DNA from: Novosphingobium sp. | GTDB lineage: Bacteria; Pseudomonadota; Alphaproteobacteria; Sphingomonadales; Sphingomonadaceae | Length of the DNA stretch: 35,549 nt | Direction of reading: 5' to 3' | Assembly (NCBI RefSeq): GCF_020852455.1 | Contig: NZ_JADZAT010000020.1 | Coordinates: forward strand, 1 to 35,549 | Shown here: piece after piece, positions 32,540 through 35,549 of the stretch | Layout of the letters: each line of letters starts with the position of its first letter | Numbering within the stretch: the first letter of the stretch is position 1 | Made by a program: the position numbers and the translations under genes | Notes under the pieces: generated by a model | Told to the model about the DNA's origin: nothing | Databases searched by the model: none | What the model saw: the letters and a program-made list of their open reading frames with translations, nothing else

Positions 32540-34030
32540 ATGGCAACCGATTGGGCTGCAGACGTCAAGAAATATGCCGCCAAGGCCGATGATGCCGTCA
32601 TCGCCGGGATCGTGAAGTACTGCGGGATTGCGCTGCGCAATCGCGATTCATCTCTGGTCGCCTTCTCGGACAAGAAGGAACTCGATCGGGTTCGCAACAA
32701 CTTCCTCAAGAAGAAGCTGGGCCGGACCGAGGACGACGCCACGCTCGACAAGGCGATTGCCAAGGTCGGCACCAAGATGAAGGATGACCGGACCAAGAAC
32801 CGCGTCACGGTCTATTACCTGCTCGCTGCCGAGTTCAAGGCGCTTGACCTGTTCGCGCCCAAGGCCAAGGCGGCTGCGCCTGCCAAGACGGCTTCGGCGA
32901 AGGCTCCGGCCAAGGCGGCACCTGCAAAGGCTGCTGCGGCGAAGGCTACTCCGGCGAAGACGGCCGCCAAGGTTGCCGGTGCCGCCGCTGTGGCTGGCGC
33001 CGCAGCAAAGGCCGCGCCCAAGAAGGCTGCCACCACCAAGAAGGCAGCTGAAGCCAAACCGGCGGCCAAGGCTGCCGCAGCTCCGAAAAAGGCTGCCCCG
33101 GCCAAGGCCGCTCCGACACCTGCCAAGAAAGCAGCGCCGGCCAAGAAGGCAGCTGCCCCCAAGAAGGCTGCTGCCAAGCCGCAGGGCCTGATGGACAAGG
33201 CGGCCGATGCCGCCAGCGATGCGGGCAAGGCCGGTGCGGCTGCTGTCGCCGGAACCGTTGCGGCGGTTGGCGCGGCCAGAGCCGCCGTGGCGGCCGTTGC
33301 CGGTGGCGCCGCCGAAGCGGCCAAGGATACCGCCGTCAAGGCAGTTGACGCAGCCGGCGATGCCGCGGGTGCTGCGGTTGGCGCAGTGACCGGTGCGGCG
33401 GGTGCGGCAGCAGACAAGGCCGGCGCGCTGTTCAGCGGCGGCGGTCAGGCGGCCAGCACGGATGACGATGGTGCGGGCCTCGGCTGGCTGTGGTGGCTGC
33501 TGGGGCTGGCCCTGGTCGCACTGGCAATCTGGTGGCTGATGAGCGGACGCAGCGCGAGTGACAGCGCGGCGGGTGCTGCGCCCACCGAAGCTGCTGCTGG
33601 CGCTGATGCCGGCGCGGCAGCCTCTGACGGTGCGGCCGATCTGGCTTCGGCTCCGGCCGAAGGTAGCGTGGCGATCCCGGCCGGTGCCGGCGTCACCAGC
33701 GAACTGCGCGATGGCAAGCCGGTGGTGAAGGTCTATTTCGACAGCGGCAAGGTTGATGTCGCTCCGGCCTTTGGCGCGGCAGCGGGCGGGCTCAAGAGCT
33801 GGCTCGACAGCCATTCGGGCACCAAGCTTGCGGTGTCGGGCTATGCCGATCCCAGCGGCAATGCCGCGCTCAACGCCGATCTGGCCAAGCAGCGCGCCCA
33901 GGCTGTGCAGGCAGCGCTGGTCGCTGCGGGTATTCCCGAAGCTGCGGCAGAACTGGTCAAGCCTGACAGCGTGACCGACGCCAATGTCGCCAAGGATGCG
34001 GCCCGCCGCGTCGAAGTGGTAGTCAAGTAA
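32540..34030 (+). CDS. DUF2853 - Ala/Lys/Pro-rich - membrane - OmpA fusion protein
   Basis: This 496-aa protein has five parts. Residues 1-105 form a DUF2853 domain (ATDWAADVKKYAAKADDAVI; LKKKLGRTEDDATLDKAI). Residues 107-214 are Ala/Lys/Pro repeats (KAAPAK, APKKA) like histone H1 tails or AlgP. Residues 215-300 are an Ala-rich amphipathic stretch. Residues 314-335 are a Trp-rich membrane helix (WLWWLLGLALVALAIWWL). After an acidic Ala linker, 395-496 form an OmpA-C domain (VYFDSGK; GYADPSGNAALNADLAKQRA) keeping D436 and R452, which bind diaminopimelate in OmpA. The Lys-rich side should be cytoplasmic and the OmpA side periplasmic. AGGGAG precedes the ATG. A tether from nucleoid to cell wall is inferred. 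Confidence 0.88.
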   Translation: MATDWAADVKKYAAKADDAVIAGIVKYCGIALRNRDSSLVAFSDKKELDRVRNNFLKKKLGRTEDDATLDKAIAKVGTKMKDDRTKNRVTVYYLLAAEFKALDLFAPKAKAAAPAKTASAKAPAKAAPAKAAAAKATPAKTAAKVAGAAAVAGAAAKAAPKKAATTKKAAEAKPAAKAAAAPKKAAPAKAAPTPAKKAAPAKKAAAPKKAAAKPQGLMDKAADAASDAGKAGAAAVAGTVAAVGAARAAVAAVAGGAAEAAKDTAVKAVDAAGDAAGAAVGAVTGAAGAAADKAGALFSGGGQAASTDDDGAGLGWLWWLLGLALVALAIWWLMSGRSASDSAAGAAPTEAAAGADAGAAASDGAADLASAPAEGSVAIPAGAGVTSELRDGKPVVKVYFDSGKVDVAPAFGAAAGGLKSWLDSHSGTKLAVSGYADPSGNAALNADLAKQRAQAVQAALVAAGIPEAAAELVKPDSVTDANVAKDAARRVEVVVK

Positions 34031-34040
34031 ACACGGCATC

Positions 34041-34069
34041 GGGCGGGCCCGGACTGGTGCCCGCCCCTT
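34041..34069 (+). terminator. Terminator after the DUF2853/OmpA gene
   Basis: GGGCGGGC and GCCCGCCC form an 8-bp stem around a 10-base loop, followed by CTTTGCT, starting 10 bases after the stop codon. The T-run is short. Confidence 0.7.
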
Positions 34070-34071
34070 TG

Positions 34072-34091
34072 CTGTCTCGGAATCGAGACAG
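34072..34091. promoter_or_regulatory. Putative operator 1 of the GAF-Fis regulator
   Basis: CTGTCTCG-GAAT-CGAGACAG is a perfect 8+8 dyad with a 4-base spacer, 115 bases upstream of the regulator start. A related sequence stands at 35177, upstream of the aldehyde dehydrogenase. A Fis-type helix-turn-helix dimer would fit such a site; autoregulation is inferred. Confidence 0.55.
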
Positions 34092-34206
34092 TTCGTGCCT
34101 CACCTCCTGCATTCCTGCTTGTGCCCGGCCGTGCCCTGATGGAGAATGGCCGGAGCAATGTCGCTAGCCTGACCCAGAGCAGGCAGCGGCCGAGAGGAGA
34201 GCGCGA

Positions 34207-35169
34207 ATGGCGGGCTCAAGGGAAAATCACAGCGATCGCGTGCTCGCGACGGTGCAATCGGGCAATGCTGCGGCAACTTCGTCGGTTGCCGCCTCGTGGT
34301 GTCGCTCGGCCCTCCACCATGGACTCGATCCCGCCGCCCCGGCGCGCGGCACCCGGATCGGCGGCTCGACGCTCGATCAACTGCGCGAGGCGAACGGCGA
34401 ACTGCTCGCTGCGGCAACCCCGGTCCTCGATACCCTTTACGGCAGCGTCGGGCGCACCGGCTGTGCGGTGGTGCTGTCGGACACCGATGGGGTAATCCTC
34501 GAATCGCGTTCGCAGCAGGGCGACCATGCGCTGTTCGACGCGATCGGGCTGGTTTCGGGCGCGGAATGGAGCGAGGCCGCCGAGGGTACCAACGGGATCG
34601 GCACCTGCCTGGTCGAGGCGCGCCCGGTCACCATCCTGCGTCAGGAGCACTTCGCCAGCCGCAATGTCGGCGTCTCGTGCATGGATGCTCCGGTCTTCGA
34701 TCCCGAAGGGCAGCTGGTTGCCGCGCTCGACGTTTCAACCTGCCGGGCCGATCATGGCGAGGCGCTGGCGGCGCTGATCGCCGCGCTGGTGCAAGACGCC
34801 GCGCGCCAGATCGAACGCGATTTCTTCTGCCGCCGCTATGCCGATGCGCGGATCGTCTATGCCCCCGAAGGCCCGGCCCGCGGCAGCGCGCTGCTGGCGG
34901 TTGACCGCGATGACCTGGTGATCGGCGCCACCCGTGCCGCGCGGCGCCAGTTCCACCTTGGCAACGGCCAGCTATCCAGCCCGCGCCCACTGGCCGACGT
35001 GCTGGGCACCGGCGAGCAGGCCGGGTTCGAGGATAGCGAGCGCGCGATCCTGCGCCAGGCGCTGGCCCGCTCGGGCGGCAATGTCACCGCTGCGGCGCGC
35101 CTGCTCGGCATCGGCCGCGCGACCATGTACCGGCGGATGGAACGTGCCGGTATGGGCGGGATGCACTGA
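34207..35169 (+). CDS. GAF-domain, Fis-type transcriptional regulator (AcoR-like, no AAA+ domain)
   Basis: In this 320-aa protein, ASWCRSALHHGLDP (29-42) is the N-terminal mark of AcoR-type regulators. A GAF domain follows at about 66-205, with EGTNGIGTCLVEARPVTI and VGVSCMDAPVFDPEGQLVAALD. A Fis-type helix-turn-helix is at 276-314 (SERAILRQALARSGGNVTAA; ARLLGIGRATMYRRM). The sigma-54-contacting AAA+ domain of AcoR is absent, leaving a short linker (206-275), so it probably acts with an ordinary sigma factor. GGAGAG precedes ATG 34207. The gene lies directly before an aldehyde dehydrogenase gene, its probable target. Confidence 0.88.
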   Translation: MAGSRENHSDRVLATVQSGNAAATSSVAASWCRSALHHGLDPAAPARGTRIGGSTLDQLREANGELLAAATPVLDTLYGSVGRTGCAVVLSDTDGVILESRSQQGDHALFDAIGLVSGAEWSEAAEGTNGIGTCLVEARPVTILRQEHFASRNVGVSCMDAPVFDPEGQLVAALDVSTCRADHGEALAALIAALVQDAARQIERDFFCRRYADARIVYAPEGPARGSALLAVDRDDLVIGATRAARRQFHLGNGQLSSPRPLADVLGTGEQAGFEDSERAILRQALARSGGNVTAAARLLGIGRATMYRRMERAGMGGMH

Positions 35170-35176
35170 GCGCATC

Positions 35177-35194
35177 TGTCTCACGCGCGATACA
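35177..35194. promoter_or_regulatory. Putative operator 2 of the GAF-Fis regulator
   Basis: TGTCTCA-CGCG-CGATACA matches the dyad at 34072 in pattern (TGTCTCR-N4-CGAKACA, same spacer). It stands 111 bases before the aldehyde dehydrogenase ATG and just after the regulator stop. No sigma-54 promoter (TGGCAC-N5-TTGC) is visible in this spacer. Confidence 0.45.
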
Positions 35195-35304
35195 CATCGC
35201 CCCCGGCCACCTTGCCGCCCCCCTATCGCCCTGCAGCTTGACCTGACACCCCTTGTGCCAAGGCCGGAACCCAAAACCGGCCCGCAACGAGAGGAGCCAA
35301 GGCC

Positions 35305-35439
35305 ATGAACGTAATGACTGCCGACGCCGCCGCAAAACTGGTGGCCCCCTTTGCCAAGAGCTATGACAACTTCATCGGCGGCAAATGGGTTGCCCCGGTC
35401 AACGGGCGCTATTTTGACAACATGGGTATACGGATTTAA
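35305..35439 (+). pseudogene. Aldehyde dehydrogenase, 5' fragment interrupted by inserted sequence
   Basis: An excellent ribosome site (GAGGAG) precedes ATG 35305. The product starts MNVMTADAAAKLVAPFAKSY and continues DNFIGGKWVAPVNGRYFDN, the N-terminus of NAD-dependent aldehyde dehydrogenases (ExaC/AldB type, about 500 aa), where a segment like S-P-V-T-G should follow. Here the frame changes to MGIRI and stops at TAA 35437-35439. The break falls near 35422-35425, where base composition drops. The gene is therefore disrupted by an insertion; its remainder may lie beyond the window. The upstream GAF-Fis regulator would normally control it. Confidence 0.75.
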
Positions 35440-35440
35440 T

Positions 35441-35470
35441 GGTTGATGGGGCACCTTTACCCCACCAACC
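35441..35470. repeat. Subterminal hairpin in the probable insertion element
   Basis: GGTTG-A-TGGGG pairs with CCCCA-C-CAACC (10 of 11 positions) around an 8-base loop. It lies about 16 bases from the presumed element end and 11 bases after the stop of the minus-strand frame, so it could be a terminator or an end-recognition hairpin. Confidence 0.45.
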
Positions 35471-35481
35471 TGATACCATTA

Positions 35482-35549
35482 TCAGATGGTTGATAGATCG
35501 ACTCCGTAGTTGAGTTCCTCTGCGAAGTCCGGCAGTCCGTAACCGATGG
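35482..35549 (-). CDS. C-terminal fragment of an unidentified protein, perhaps a transposase
   Basis: A frame enters from the right edge on the minus strand and ends at TGA (35482-35484). Its last residues are IGYGLPDFAEELNYGVDLST followed by I. I do not recognise the family. Its place inside the sequence that breaks the aldehyde dehydrogenase gene suggests a transposase or other element-borne protein, with the stop about 57 bases from the presumed element end. Confidence 0.35.
   Translation of the reverse strand, partial: IGYGLPDFAEELNYGVDLSTI

Larger units (their letters stand above)
35425..35549. mobile_element. Left end of a probable insertion element (partial)
   Basis: From about 35425 the sequence is AT-richer than everything before it and no longer encodes aldehyde dehydrogenase. 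It begins GGGTATACGGATTTAATGG, contains a 30-base hairpin, and repeats ATGGTTGAT at 35439-35447 and 35485-35493. A minus-strand frame enters from the right edge. This pattern fits the end of an insertion sequence, but terminal repeats and target duplication cannot be checked because the other end is outside. The family is not recognised. A chimeric assembly is the alternative. Confidence 0.5.

Noticed and set aside
32648..34039. 463-aa minus-strand frame opposite the DUF2853/OmpA gene
   Set aside because: Its Gly/Arg/Ser repeats are the complement of the Ala/Lys/Pro codons of the real gene.

Overview
The window looks like chromosomal DNA of a high-GC alphaproteobacterium, most likely a sphingomonad (Novosphingobium, Sphingobium or a relative). 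Supporting signs are a C4-pathway 5-aminolevulinate synthase, the gene orders xerD/aroK/aroB, lepB-rnc-era and plsY-dprA...topA, a DUF2853 protein, and two copies of a roughly 148-bp palindromic repeat of a kind that I remember from sphingomonad genomes. No database was searched; family names come from motifs read in the translations.

Left edge (1-240): the 3' end of a site-specific recombinase gene runs into a tRNA-Arg(ACG) gene on the opposite strand. This looks like the edge of an integrated element lying to the left of the window. Positions 241-3820 hold a Nudix hydrolase, two short Flp-type pilins with a strong terminator, a secreted M48 metalloprotease and accA. Positions 3910-8509 hold xerD, a large secreted protein of unknown function and a 45-aa membrane protein overlapping it by ATGA, all divergent from aroK-aroB. 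Positions 8514-15471 are more accessory: a winged-helix regulator divergent from an S41-type peptidase, a POT peptide transporter, a thioesterase, a cyclase-family hydrolase and two short-chain dehydrogenases. Two convergent pairs here share a CTAG in which both stop codons sit.

Positions 15560-24463 hold housekeeping genes (gor, pgi, lepB, rnc, era, topA), a 59-aa SANT/Myb-like protein and three long palindromic repeats, each placed at the 3' end of a minus-strand gene. Positions 24566-29283 are a minus-strand run plsY-dprA followed by three uncharacterised envelope genes (a VWA protein, a small membrane protein and a secreted protein) before topA. Positions 29366-32406 hold murI, an MBL-fold hydrolase and hemA.

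Right edge: 32540-34030 encodes an unusual fusion of DUF2853, an Ala/Lys/Pro-rich histone-H1-like segment, one membrane helix and an OmpA peptidoglycan-binding domain. This is the best candidate for something new, a possible link between cytoplasm or nucleoid and the cell wall. It is followed by a GAF-Fis regulator with matching dyads in front of itself and of the next gene, an aldehyde dehydrogenase. That gene is broken after about 40 codons by foreign sequence that runs off the window, probably an insertion element.
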